Source: Aquimarina sp. AU474
GTDB taxonomy: Bacteria > Bacteroidota > Bacteroidia > Flavobacteriales > Flavobacteriaceae
Direction: 5' to 3'
Length of the DNA stretch: 64,000 nucleotides
NCBI RefSeq assembly: GCF_900312815.1
Contig: NZ_OMPE01000005.1
Location: forward strand, 62,001 to 126,000
Position numbers and translations under genes: made by a program. Shown here piece by piece: positions 27,417-35,059 of this stretch. Within the stretch, counting starts at the first letter, position 1. Each line of letters begins with the position of its first letter. Under the pieces are notes generated by a model. It was not told where the DNA came from, did no database searches, and saw only the letters and a list, made by a program, of their open reading frames with translations.

Positions 27417-27424
27417 CAAATATA
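27417..27424 (-). promoter_or_regulatory. -7 box for PASTA-rluD unit
   Basis: On the minus strand TATATTTG matches TAnnTTTG exactly and lies only 8 bases before the ATG at 27408, implying a very short or absent leader. No TTG -33 element was found at 17-23 bases. Confidence 0.45.
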
Positions 27425-27465
27425 TAAAAACGGAAAGTTTTAAGCTTTTCTTATAAGATAAATGA

Positions 27466-27473
27466 TATTTTTG
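27466..27473 (+). promoter_or_regulatory. -7 box for ddl
   Basis: TATTTTTG matches TAnnTTTG and lies 17 bases upstream of the ddl start. It faces away from the PASTA promoter 42 bases to the left, so the two transcripts diverge from this region. Confidence 0.45.
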
Positions 27474-27490
27474 TTTTCAAAAGTCTTTCA

Positions 27491-28474
27491 ATGAAGAAAA
27501 ACGTTGCCATATTAATGGGAGGGTATTCCAGCGAATTTGAAATCTCTGTACAAAGCGGAAATGTGGTGCATAAACACTTGGACAGAAACCTTTACAATCC
27601 TTTTCGAGTGTATATCACAACAGATTCATGGTTTCATTTGGATGAAAATGATAAAAAACATTCTATTGATAAGAATGACTTTTCGTTAACATTAAATTCT
27701 AAAAAAATTGAATTCGATGTTGTTTTTAATATTGTACATGGAACTCCTGGTGAGGATGGATTGCTTCAGGCATACTTTAAGCTAATAGATATTCCTCAAA
27801 CCGCTTGCGATTTTTATCAGGCAGCGCTTACTTTTAATAAACGAGATTGCATAAGTGCACTTCGACCATACAATATCCCTACTGCAACCAATTATTTCCT
27901 TAATAAAGGTGATGTAATAGACGCCAAAGCGATTCTAGACACTGTTGGTTTACCTTGTTTTGTGAAAGCCAATAAAGCAGGAAGTAGTTATGGGGTTTCT
28001 AAAGTAAATACAGAGGCAGAACTTCTACCAGCTATTGATGTAGCATATAAAGAAGATGATGAGATTATTATCGAATCTTTTCTTAGCGGGACAGAAGTAT
28101 CAGTTGGTGTAATTACATATAAAGGTAAAGATAAAGTACTACCCATTACAGAAATTGTATCTGAAAATGATTTCTTTGATTATGAAGCTAAGTACCTTGG
28201 TAAATCCCAGGAAATCACACCTGCGAGATTATCAAAAGAAGATACTAAAAAAGTAAGTGATTTAGCATTACGAATATACCAAATATTAAAAATGAGAGGT
28301 TTTTCTAGAAGTGAATACATTTTTCATAATGGTGAACCACATTTTGTAGAAATGAATACAAACCCTGGGTTTAGCGAAGCTAGTATTTTACCACAACAAG
28401 CTTTGGCTGCCGGTATTAGCCTAAAGGAATTATTAACGAATACTATTCAAGAAACCATAGCGCAACGTAATTAA
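27491..28474 (+). CDS. ddl: D-alanine--D-alanine ligase
   Basis: Ddl makes the D-Ala-D-Ala dipeptide for peptidoglycan. The 327-residue ATP-grasp protein shows the N-terminal MGGYSSEFEIS motif, HGTPGEDGLLQ, the ATP-binding KANKAGSSYGV region, and the C-terminal EMNTNPGFSEASILPQQ with catalytic and magnesium-binding residues. Length is usual for a bacterial Ddl. It is divergent from a PASTA protein and is followed 43 bases later by coaD. The specificity (Ala versus Lac or Ser) is presumed to be D-Ala from family and lack of vancomycin-type neighbours. Confidence 0.95.
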   Translation: MKKNVAILMGGYSSEFEISVQSGNVVHKHLDRNLYNPFRVYITTDSWFHLDENDKKHSIDKNDFSLTLNSKKIEFDVVFNIVHGTPGEDGLLQAYFKLIDIPQTACDFYQAALTFNKRDCISALRPYNIPTATNYFLNKGDVIDAKAILDTVGLPCFVKANKAGSSYGVSKVNTEAELLPAIDVAYKEDDEIIIESFLSGTEVSVGVITYKGKDKVLPITEIVSENDFFDYEAKYLGKSQEITPARLSKEDTKKVSDLALRIYQILKMRGFSRSEYIFHNGEPHFVEMNTNPGFSEASILPQQALAAGISLKELLTNTIQETIAQRN

Positions 28475-28484
28475 CAATTTCAAT

Positions 28485-28492
28485 TATATTTG
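28485..28492 (+). promoter_or_regulatory. -7 box for coaD
   Basis: TATATTTG matches TAnnTTTG and lies 25 bases upstream of the coaD start, in the gap after ddl. It may give coaD its own transcript. Confidence 0.4.
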
Positions 28493-28517
28493 TAAGAACT
28501 TCAATCTATACGTACTC

Positions 28518-28973
28518 ATGAGAAGAGCTGTTTTTCCAGGATCATTTGACCCCATTACTTTAGGACACTATGATATTATCGAAAGAGGATTAACCCTTTT
28601 TGATGAAGTTATTCTAGCTATTGGCGTTAACGCGGATAAGAAATATATGTTCTCTTTAGAAGAACGCAAAACATTTATTGAAGAATCCTTTAAAGACGAA
28701 CCTAAAATCAAGGTAATGACTTACAAAGGATTAACTGTTGATTTTTGTAAAAAACAAAATGCCCAATTTATTTTACGCGGATTACGTAACCCTGGAGATT
28801 TTGAATTTGAGAAAGCCATTGCACATACTAACAGAAAAATGTCTGATATTGAAACAGTGTTCTTATTAACCTCATCTGGTAAAAGTTACATCTCCTCCTC
28901 TATTGTAAGAGATGTAATTCGTAATGGTGGTGATGTTTCTGGATTAGTACCAGATACAGTTATTATAAAATAA
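28518..28973 (+). CDS. coaD: Phosphopantetheine adenylyltransferase
   Basis: CoaD transfers AMP to 4'-phosphopantetheine, giving dephospho-CoA. The 151-residue protein starts RRAVFPGSFDP and has TLGHYDII, the adenylyltransferase HxGH-type motif, LRGLRNPGDFEFE, and SSSIVRDV. Length is normal for the bacterial hexameric enzyme. It is downstream of ddl and followed by a lipoprotein gene 37 bases later, a common Flavobacteriaceae neighbourhood. Confidence 0.96.
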   Translation: MRRAVFPGSFDPITLGHYDIIERGLTLFDEVILAIGVNADKKYMFSLEERKTFIEESFKDEPKIKVMTYKGLTVDFCKKQNAQFILRGLRNPGDFEFEKAIAHTNRKMSDIETVFLLTSSGKSYISSSIVRDVIRNGGDVSGLVPDTVIIK

Positions 28974-29010
28974 TTCAGGTTTTTTTTCGTTTTAGCCCAA
29001 ATCCCAATCG

Positions 29011-29802
29011 ATGAAAACATCAACCTACACCAAAATCTTATTATTACTTTTTGTATTTAACCTAACATTATCCTCTTGTAGTGGTGATGATTCTACTCCT
29101 GAAGAGGAACCAATTAGTAATCCAGATCCAAATGGAAATATTCAATGTACAGATGGAAAAACTTTTGTATTCTTAGAAAAAAATGGCTTACTAACGATAG
29201 AAGCTGAGAAATCTAAATTCGAAAACACTTCATGGAAACAACTACAAAGTATAGGAGAATACACTGGTGACGGCTATTTAGTCTGGGAAGGTGATAACTT
29301 TTTAAACAAACCCGGAAATGGTGTATTAACATATACTATAAAAATAGCAACACCGGGAACATATCGTTTTATATGGCGTTCTTATATCACTATTGGCAGT
29401 AATAGTAGCGAACATAATGATTCTTGGTTAAGAATCCCTGATGCCTCTCATTTTTATGGGCAAAAAAACAATGGGCATATTGTATACCCTAAAGGAACCA
29501 ATTTACCTCCAATTCCTGAAAGTGCAGGGCAAACCTCTACTGAGCCTGCTGGAGGAGGAAAAGATGGATGGTTCAAAATATATATGAACAAAGCCAATCA
29601 ATGGCACTGGCAATCCTCAACTAGTGATAATGATGGACATAACATATATGCTATCTTTGATACAGCAGGTGATTATACGATAGAAATTTCAGGAAGATCA
29701 AAAGGTCATGGTATAGATAAATTTGTATTATTTAACGAAAATACTTCTCAAAATGATGCTACTACTAATAATACTTCTATCAGTGAGATAGTATGTCAAT
29801 AA
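29011..29802 (+). CDS. Lipoprotein with carbohydrate-binding-module-like domain
   Basis: The 263-residue protein has a lipobox (LSSC, Cys23) and an acidic linker. The mature part has a beta-sandwich-like sequence: LTIEAEKSKFENTSW, GEYTGDGYLVWEG, LTYTIKIATPGTYRFIWRS, and AIFDTAGDYTIEISGRSKGHGIDKFVL. This pattern, an acidic calcium-type IEAE start and the final IDKFVL strand, resembles family-6-type carbohydrate-binding modules and their relatives. No catalytic domain is attached. It may bind a surface glycan. It is followed 145 bases later by the DUF1800-DUF1501 pair. The domain match is by pattern only. Confidence 0.72.
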   Translation: MKTSTYTKILLLLFVFNLTLSSCSGDDSTPEEEPISNPDPNGNIQCTDGKTFVFLEKNGLLTIEAEKSKFENTSWKQLQSIGEYTGDGYLVWEGDNFLNKPGNGVLTYTIKIATPGTYRFIWRSYITIGSNSSEHNDSWLRIPDASHFYGQKNNGHIVYPKGTNLPPIPESAGQTSTEPAGGGKDGWFKIYMNKANQWHWQSSTSDNDGHNIYAIFDTAGDYTIEISGRSKGHGIDKFVLFNENTSQNDATTNNTSISEIVCQ

Positions 29803-29947
29803 TCTCTAAATAAGGTCTTACCATATATTTGATACCTCCTATTTCTTTTTTTAAATTATAGTTTTAAAAAAAAGGAGATCACATATTTCCTTTTTTTACT
29901 TTAAACCTTTTACACAAATTGCAGTCAAACACTCAAACGCTGCAATT

Positions 29948-31345
29948 ATGATGATCTCATTAAACGACAAACAAATACAACATCTTTACTGGCGCACAGG
30001 TTTTGGGATTTCCAATCACGAATTAAAAATTGTTAGAAAATTATCCAAAGATCAAATTATAGATCAAATATTTATCGAAAGCACTAAGGCCTCTGCATTA
30101 TCTATGGATTTTGGCATATTAGAAAAACACCCAAAAGATTTGTCTGTAGCAGAAAGAAAGCAAGCGAGACAATTGCGTAACAAAAAAATGTCTGAACTCA
30201 ACATTTTATGGTTTAAACAGTTAACCACAACCAAGGAGGTGCTTAGAGAGAAAGTAACTCTATTTTTTCACGATCATTTTGCAGTACGCCTTAGAACACC
30301 CCGTGCCTGTATTCACCTTAATAATGTAATAAGAAATCATGCGTTAGAAAATTTTGGTGATATGCTTATGGAGGTATCCAAATCGCCAGCTATGCTTATT
30401 TTTCTTAATAATCGTCAAAACAGAAAAAATAGTCCTAACGAAAACTTTGCTCGTGAGGTTATGGAACTATTCACACTTGGTAGAGATAATCAATATACTG
30501 AAACAGATATAAAAGAAGCCGCCAGAGCTTTTACTGGATGGAATTTCACCCAAAATGGCTCTTATATATTTAGAAAGAATCATCATGATTATGGAGTAAA
30601 AACTGTTTTAGGTAAAACTGGAAACTTCACTGGAGAAGATATCATCAAAATTCTTTTAGAACAAAAACAAACCGCAAGATTTATTTGCCAAAAATTATAT
30701 CGATACTTCGTAAACGACATCATAAATCAAAATCATATCGAAATTTTAACCAATGCTTTTTACGATTCTAATTACAACCTCAAAACTGTATTCAATCTTA
30801 TGTTTAAGAGCGATTGGTTTTATGATAGTAAAAATATAGGCACAAAAATCAAATCTCCAATAGAGCTAATGGTAGGGATTAGCAAACCTTTTAAAGTAGA
30901 ATATGAAAATCCCAAAGTATTACTGTATCTGCAACGCAGGCTAAATCAGATGTTATTTTTTCCTCCAAATGTAGCTGGATGGCCAGGAGGAAAAGCATGG
31001 ATTGATAATTCTACATTGATGTTACGTCTAAAATTAGCCTCATTAACATTAAATAGTGGAGTAATAGAGTGGCAAGATAAGATTGATATACCTGAAAACC
31101 CAATGATGAGTCAACAAGTGTACCAAAAAATTAAATCTAAACTTCAGAAAAAAGTAAAGACGGAAGCAGATTGGGATATTTTTCTCTCTAACCTAGAATC
31201 AAAAAACAAGATAGCACTTACTCATCTTATTATACAGCCAGAACTTTCTAAGGCCGCCAATAGGGTTGTATCTAATCTTGACGAAAACGATACAAAAAAC
31301 TTTATTATCGAATTAATGAGTTTGCCCGAATATCAACTTTGTTAA
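29948..31345 (+). CDS. DUF1800 family protein
   Basis: The 465-residue protein matches DUF1800 through motifs NENFAREVMELFTLG, AARAFTGWNF, the HHDYGVKTVLG segment and GWPGGKAWIDNSTLMLRL near the end. DUF1800 proteins are nearly always beside DUF1501 proteins, as here, 13 bases upstream. No signal peptide is visible at the start; tandem ATG codons at 29948 and 29951 both fit. The biochemical function is not established. Some relatives carry heme-peroxidase-like or phosphatase-like folds by remote prediction, which I do not claim here. Confidence 0.9.
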   Translation: MMISLNDKQIQHLYWRTGFGISNHELKIVRKLSKDQIIDQIFIESTKASALSMDFGILEKHPKDLSVAERKQARQLRNKKMSELNILWFKQLTTTKEVLREKVTLFFHDHFAVRLRTPRACIHLNNVIRNHALENFGDMLMEVSKSPAMLIFLNNRQNRKNSPNENFAREVMELFTLGRDNQYTETDIKEAARAFTGWNFTQNGSYIFRKNHHDYGVKTVLGKTGNFTGEDIIKILLEQKQTARFICQKLYRYFVNDIINQNHIEILTNAFYDSNYNLKTVFNLMFKSDWFYDSKNIGTKIKSPIELMVGISKPFKVEYENPKVLLYLQRRLNQMLFFPPNVAGWPGGKAWIDNSTLMLRLKLASLTLNSGVIEWQDKIDIPENPMMSQQVYQKIKSKLQKKVKTEADWDIFLSNLESKNKIALTHLIIQPELSKAANRVVSNLDENDTKNFIIELMSLPEYQLC

Positions 31346-31357
31346 AATCTATATAAC

Positions 31358-32551
31358 ATGGAACGAAGAGATTTTTTAAAACAATCCGTTTTTGCCTCGG
31401 GCATGACATTAATTCCTTCTTTTTTAAAAGGTATGGAGTTCTTATCACCTGATCAATTATCGGGATATAAAAATGTAATTATTATTCAACTATCTGGAGG
31501 AAACGATGGTTTAAACACCATCATCCCCATTAGCAACGACATCTATCATAGTGCCAGGCCTCAGATAGCAAAAAAAATAAATCAAACGTTAAAAATAACT
31601 GATGATCTGGCATTTAATAATAATCTAAAAGCTATTAAAAACTTATATGACCTCGGTGAAGTATCTATCATAAACAATGTAGGATACCCAAACCCTAACA
31701 GGTCTCACTTTAGAAGTACGGATATCTGGCAAACGGCTAGTGATACAAATCAATATTTATCAACAGGTTGGGTAGGCCGATACCTGGATGCCAATTGCCA
31801 GCTACCGTATCAAGCAATAGAAGTTGACAACTCTCTTTCTCTTGCCTTAAAAGGAAACAAAATGAATGGTATTGCAGTTTCTGACCCTAATCAACTATAC
31901 AGAACCACCAGAGAGCCTTTTTTTAATACTATTGTTGCTAATACTCAAAAAGAAATGTTGGATGAAGATAACCAAGGGTATTTATACAAAACCATGTTAG
32001 AGACCTATTCTTCGGCCTCATACATTCATAAAACATCAAAAATATATACCACTAATACAGAATATCCCCAAACTTCGTTTGCCAAAAATCTTAAAACTAT
32101 CGCCAATTTTATTGTTTCAGGATTAAAAACACGAGTGTTTTATAGCTCTCTTGGCGGTTTTGATAGTCATGTAAATCAATTAAACAGTCAAGATCGTTTA
32201 CTTAAAATCTATGCCGAAGGAATTGGAGCTCTTGTAGAGGATCTTAAAAAAAATGATCGTTTTAACGACACCCTTATCCTCACGTTTTCTGAATTTGGCC
32301 GTCGTGTAAAACAAAATGGTAGTCGAGGCACTGATCATGGTGCTGCCAATAATGTAATAGCAATAGGAGGCTCTCTAAAAAAAGCAGGGGTATATAATGA
32401 ATTGCCCAACTTACATGATCTTGATAATAACGGAGATATTAAATACACGATAGACTTTAGAAGTATATATGCTACTATTTTAAATAATTGGCTGGATGTC
32501 GATAACCAATCGATTTTGAATAAAGATTTTAAAAAGTTACAATTTGTTTGA
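31358..32551 (+). CDS. DUF1501 family protein, Tat-exported
   Basis: The 397-residue protein begins with MERRDFLKQSVFASGM, a twin-arginine (RRxFLK) signal typical of DUF1501 proteins. The mature part has VIIIQLSGGNDGLNTIIP, NPNRSHFRSTDIW, LGGFDSHVNQLNSQDRLL, TFSEFGRRVKQNGSRGTDHGAAN, all features of the alkaline-phosphatase-superfamily-like DUF1501 fold with metal-binding Asp/His. It is co-transcribed with the DUF1800 gene (13 bases). Tat export suggests a folded metalloprotein. Substrate unknown. Confidence 0.92.
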   Translation: MERRDFLKQSVFASGMTLIPSFLKGMEFLSPDQLSGYKNVIIIQLSGGNDGLNTIIPISNDIYHSARPQIAKKINQTLKITDDLAFNNNLKAIKNLYDLGEVSIINNVGYPNPNRSHFRSTDIWQTASDTNQYLSTGWVGRYLDANCQLPYQAIEVDNSLSLALKGNKMNGIAVSDPNQLYRTTREPFFNTIVANTQKEMLDEDNQGYLYKTMLETYSSASYIHKTSKIYTTNTEYPQTSFAKNLKTIANFIVSGLKTRVFYSSLGGFDSHVNQLNSQDRLLKIYAEGIGALVEDLKKNDRFNDTLILTFSEFGRRVKQNGSRGTDHGAANNVIAIGGSLKKAGVYNELPNLHDLDNNGDIKYTIDFRSIYATILNNWLDVDNQSILNKDFKKLQFV

Positions 32552-32600
32552 TGTTGAATCAAACAATTATTAGATCACTTTTAGTATCCAAAAAAATCAC

Positions 32601-32630
32601 TTTACACGAATCCTTGTTGACATACCTTTG
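32601..32630 (+). promoter_or_regulatory. Promoter for effector-binding-domain protein
   Basis: TTTA at 32601-32604 and TACCTTTG at 32623-32630 are separated by 18 bases, close to the Bacteroidota TTTG-N17-23-TAnnTTTG arrangement. The gene starts 50 bases downstream. Confidence 0.5.
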
Positions 32631-32680
32631 TCATAGCCTCATTCTATTTTTGTTTTAATATTCATCTTAAAAACAAAAAT

Positions 32681-33139
32681 ATGACAACTAAAAAATTTGA
32701 TTCTTTTCATGTGGTAGGCCTTTCAGTTCGTACTAGAAATGAAGACCAACACGTAACCCTTGACATACAAAAGCTTTGGGAAACTTTTATGGCTCAAGGA
32801 GCAATGAACAAAATACCAAACAAATTAGAGGATACCCTCTTTGGAATTTATACCGATTATGAAAATGGGGCCTCTGGCTATTATAACGCTATTGTTGGTT
32901 GTAAAGTAAGTGATCTTAATGCAATCCCCAGAGGAATGGTTGGCACCACTATAAAAAATGGTAACTATTTAAAATTTACTGCCAAAGGTGATGTAACCAA
33001 AACAGCAATTCCTGAGGCATGGGCAAAAATCTGGAAAAGTAACTTAGATAGAACGTACACTACAGATTTTGAAGTGTATGACGAAAGAGCTATAGATCCT
33101 ACCAAAGCTGAAGTAGATATTTTTGTTGGTGTTCTTTAA
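32681..33139 (+). CDS. GyrI-like / effector-binding domain protein
   Basis: The 152-residue protein is a stand-alone bacterial effector-binding domain (GyrI-like fold, as attached to AraC-type regulators). Features are FHVVGLSVRTRNED at the start, IQKLWETFMAQG, LFGIYTDYENGASGYYNAIVGCKV in the middle and the terminal FEVYDERAIDP...AEVDIFVGV segment. No DNA-binding domain is present. Such proteins bind small hydrophobic or cationic ligands, and a few are hydrolases. It is a monocistronic gene. Confidence 0.82.
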   Translation: MTTKKFDSFHVVGLSVRTRNEDQHVTLDIQKLWETFMAQGAMNKIPNKLEDTLFGIYTDYENGASGYYNAIVGCKVSDLNAIPRGMVGTTIKNGNYLKFTAKGDVTKTAIPEAWAKIWKSNLDRTYTTDFEVYDERAIDPTKAEVDIFVGVL

Positions 33140-33147
33140 AAAATTAA

Positions 33148-33177
33148 TAAGAGGAGCATATTTTTATACTCCTCTTA
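33148..33177 (+). terminator. Weak terminator-like hairpin
   Basis: TAAGAGGAG (33148-33156) pairs with CTCCTCTTA (33169-33177) around a 12-base T-rich loop just after the upstream stop. There is no T-run directly behind it, so termination is uncertain. Confidence 0.4.
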
Positions 33178-33367
33178 TACATACTACTCTTTTACCTTCT
33201 TTTAACAAATTATTTGTAGATGATACCTCACAACACTATATTTCATCAATCCACCTAAACCATACATTTTATTAAAGAATAGGTAGTTTAAAGGGTAATT
33301 ATCAATGAATTATCTCATCAAAAATCAAAAACCCGTACAGTTTATAAAAAAATTACCTTTCAAAAAA

Positions 33368-33382
33368 TACGGTTAAACCGTA
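33368..33382. promoter_or_regulatory. 15-bp palindrome, possible operator
   Basis: TACGGTT and its exact reverse complement AACCGTA flank a single A. It lies 59 bases upstream of the promoter of the small secreted-protein gene. No regulator can be assigned. Confidence 0.3.
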
Positions 33383-33440
33383 AAATTTGTGTATTTCATC
33401 GAGATTAAAAACCTCTTTATCTAAAACTTTTGAAAACATT

Positions 33441-33470
33441 TTTTGTCAGGATTTTTTCGTATTACCTTTG
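33441..33470 (+). promoter_or_regulatory. Promoter for small secreted protein
   Basis: TTTTG at 33441-33445 and TACCTTTG at 33463-33470 are 17 bases apart, a near-perfect Bacteroidota promoter. The start codon is 38 bases downstream. Confidence 0.7.
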
Positions 33471-33508
33471 AAACAGAATAAGTTACAAACTTCATAAAGC
33501 CCCAAACT

Positions 33509-33847
33509 ATGAAAACTATATTTTTTACTTTAATTCTTTTATTTACTTTCTCTACCATTAGTGCACAAGAAATCGCTATTGAAGACACAAAGACAAACTC
33601 TATTAATATAGAGGCTTCAAAAGCTAACTTTTTCCAAGCGCTTGTAGAAAAGAATAATTTTAATATTAAAATAAAAAACTATAGAAAAGAAGTTTCAACA
33701 AACAGCAAGTCAGAATTCTATAACTTATTGTTAGAAAAGAATGGTTTCAAAGCTGAAACAAGAAAAATTACTCGATTAGCTAACAACACATCAACTGAAG
33801 TTGAGACTAGTAAAGAGAATACTACGCTAGTTGCTTTATTACCATAA
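33509..33847 (+). CDS. Small secreted protein with internal repeat, unknown function
   Basis: The 112-residue protein has a signal peptide (MKTIFFTLILLFTFSTISAQ). The mature part contains two similar segments, NFFQALVEKNNFNIKI and EFYNLLLEKNGFKAET, each ending in a Lys/Thr-rich stretch, which suggests an internal duplication. The C-terminus is hydrophilic then LVALLP. Pro- and Cys-free. I do not recognise a family. It has a strong promoter and a strong terminator, so it is probably well expressed as a single-gene unit. Confidence 0.75.
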   Translation: MKTIFFTLILLFTFSTISAQEIAIEDTKTNSINIEASKANFFQALVEKNNFNIKIKNYRKEVSTNSKSEFYNLLLEKNGFKAETRKITRLANNTSTEVETSKENTTLVALLP

Positions 33848-33874
33848 GACAAAACATTTTTTAAAAAATATAGT

Positions 33875-33906
33875 AACTGCTCCTTTTTTAAGGAGCAGTT
33901 TTTTTG
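33875..33906 (+). terminator. Terminator after small secreted-protein gene
   Basis: AACTGCTCCT (33875-33884) pairs perfectly with AGGAGCAGTT (33891-33900) around a six-base loop, followed directly by more T. Confidence 0.88.
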
Positions 33907-34022
33907 TGCCCTAATTAGAAAAATCAAATATCGAAAGTGATTTAACTGTTTTCTTGATGAAAACAAAAGCTATATGTATCTTGTAACTCCTCTTTAAGGA
34001 GTTTAATACAATCATATTACAC

Positions 34023-34844
34023 ATGCAAGTTCACGAAACCGCCTTTGTCGTATCTACATATCGATCTTATCACGAAAATATCAGTAAAGATATTTATGCT
34101 AGGTTATGGAACAATCCTGCTACGGATGCCTTAATACCAGATATCTTGAATAGTGTTTCTAAACATGAAGCCATTTTACATAGTTTAAGAAATCGTTTCT
34201 TTCATGAATCACTACAATCCTTTTTTAAAGAAAACAATAAAGGGTGCTTAATTAATTTTGGATCGGGTTTTAGCATGTATCAATTTTCATTAGATAATAC
34301 CTTATCCACTATTGAGGTGGATAAAAAAGATATTGTTGATTATAAAAAAGAAAAAGTTGATCTCTGGACAAGAGAAGGAAAGTTACCGTCTAGGGATATA
34401 CAATATGCTTCAATAGATTTTAATCATAAGACAACAGAAGAAATCGTAGCGTCTCTTACTCCGCTAATAAAGAAAAAACCGACATTTATAATAATCGAAG
34501 GAGTATTTTTCTTTTTGAATCGTCAAACAACGAATAAATTATTTGAAGTTTTTAAGGAGCTTCAAAAACCAGGAGATAAAGTTGGTTGTGTTACGTATTT
34601 ACCCGAGGTAGAAAAAACCGATGTATACAATCGTCTATTAGCTTATTTTGATAGCAATAACGATACTAATGATTCTTTTTCACACCAAACCATACCGCAC
34701 GATTATTTCCTTAATATAAATGGATACACATTAAAAGAATACACTGATGAGTTTGATCTTTGCAAAAAATATGTTTCTGATAATAAAATATCTAACAAAT
34801 CAGATATTTTAAACGAGTCCTTATTTGTTTTAGAAAAGATTTAG
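34023..34844 (+). CDS. Class I SAM-dependent methyltransferase, LCM family
   Basis: The 273-residue protein resembles leucine carboxyl methyltransferase-type enzymes (LCM/PPM family): VVSTYRSYHENISKDIYARLW at the start, INFGSGFSMYQFSL as the SAM-binding GxG motif, TIEVDKKDIVDYKKEK holding the acidic residue after motif I, and FIIIEGVFFFLNRQ for motif IV. In bacteria this family includes O-methyltransferases for polyketide or tetrapyrrole-like substrates as well as proteins of unknown role. It ends four bases inside the next gene on the opposite strand. Substrate unknown. Confidence 0.82.
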   Translation: MQVHETAFVVSTYRSYHENISKDIYARLWNNPATDALIPDILNSVSKHEAILHSLRNRFFHESLQSFFKENNKGCLINFGSGFSMYQFSLDNTLSTIEVDKKDIVDYKKEKVDLWTREGKLPSRDIQYASIDFNHKTTEEIVASLTPLIKKKPTFIIIEGVFFFLNRQTTNKLFEVFKELQKPGDKVGCVTYLPEVEKTDVYNRLLAYFDSNNDTNDSFSHQTIPHDYFLNINGYTLKEYTDEFDLCKKYVSDNKISNKSDILNESLFVLEKI

Positions 34845-35059
34845 AACCCAGCCATTAGCGCTCCGCAAATTCCTAATCCAACAACCAAATACACACCAGC
34901 AAGAATAAAGAAAATCTTTCCTGCTTTGCGACTTTTTGTCTTAAAAAGAATAAATCCTATTATAGCAAGAAATAAGGGAGGACCTAATAGAATTAATAGA
35001 ATTAGATAAATGATTCCATCAAGATTTCCCGGTTCGAATACAATTGAATTTAATATCAT
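34841..35059 (-). CDS. Small integral membrane protein, coupled to radical SAM gene
   Basis: The 72-residue protein has two membrane helices (about 17-38 and 48-68) separated by a basic KTKSRKAGK loop. The start overlaps the radical SAM stop by four bases (ATGA), so it is translationally coupled to that gene and probably part of the same function. It ends four bases inside the convergent methyltransferase gene. I do not recognise a family. It could be a membrane anchor or small subunit. Confidence 0.75.
   Translation of the reverse strand: MILNSIVFEPGNLDGIIYLILLILLGPPLFLAIIGFILFKTKSRKAGKIFFILAGVYLVVGLGICGALMAGF

Larger units (their letters stand above)
33140..33508. other. 369-base intergenic region
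   Basis: It contains a 9-bp hairpin just after the upstream gene (33148-33177), a TACGGTT/AACCGTA palindrome (33368-33382) and a good promoter (33441-33470) for the small secreted-protein gene. I found no coding region. Confidence 0.6.

Noticed and set aside
32544..32566. A 9-bp hairpin (TTGTTTGAT/ATCAAACAA) at the end of the DUF1501 gene.
   Set aside because: No T-run follows and the stem is A/T-rich, so termination is not supported.
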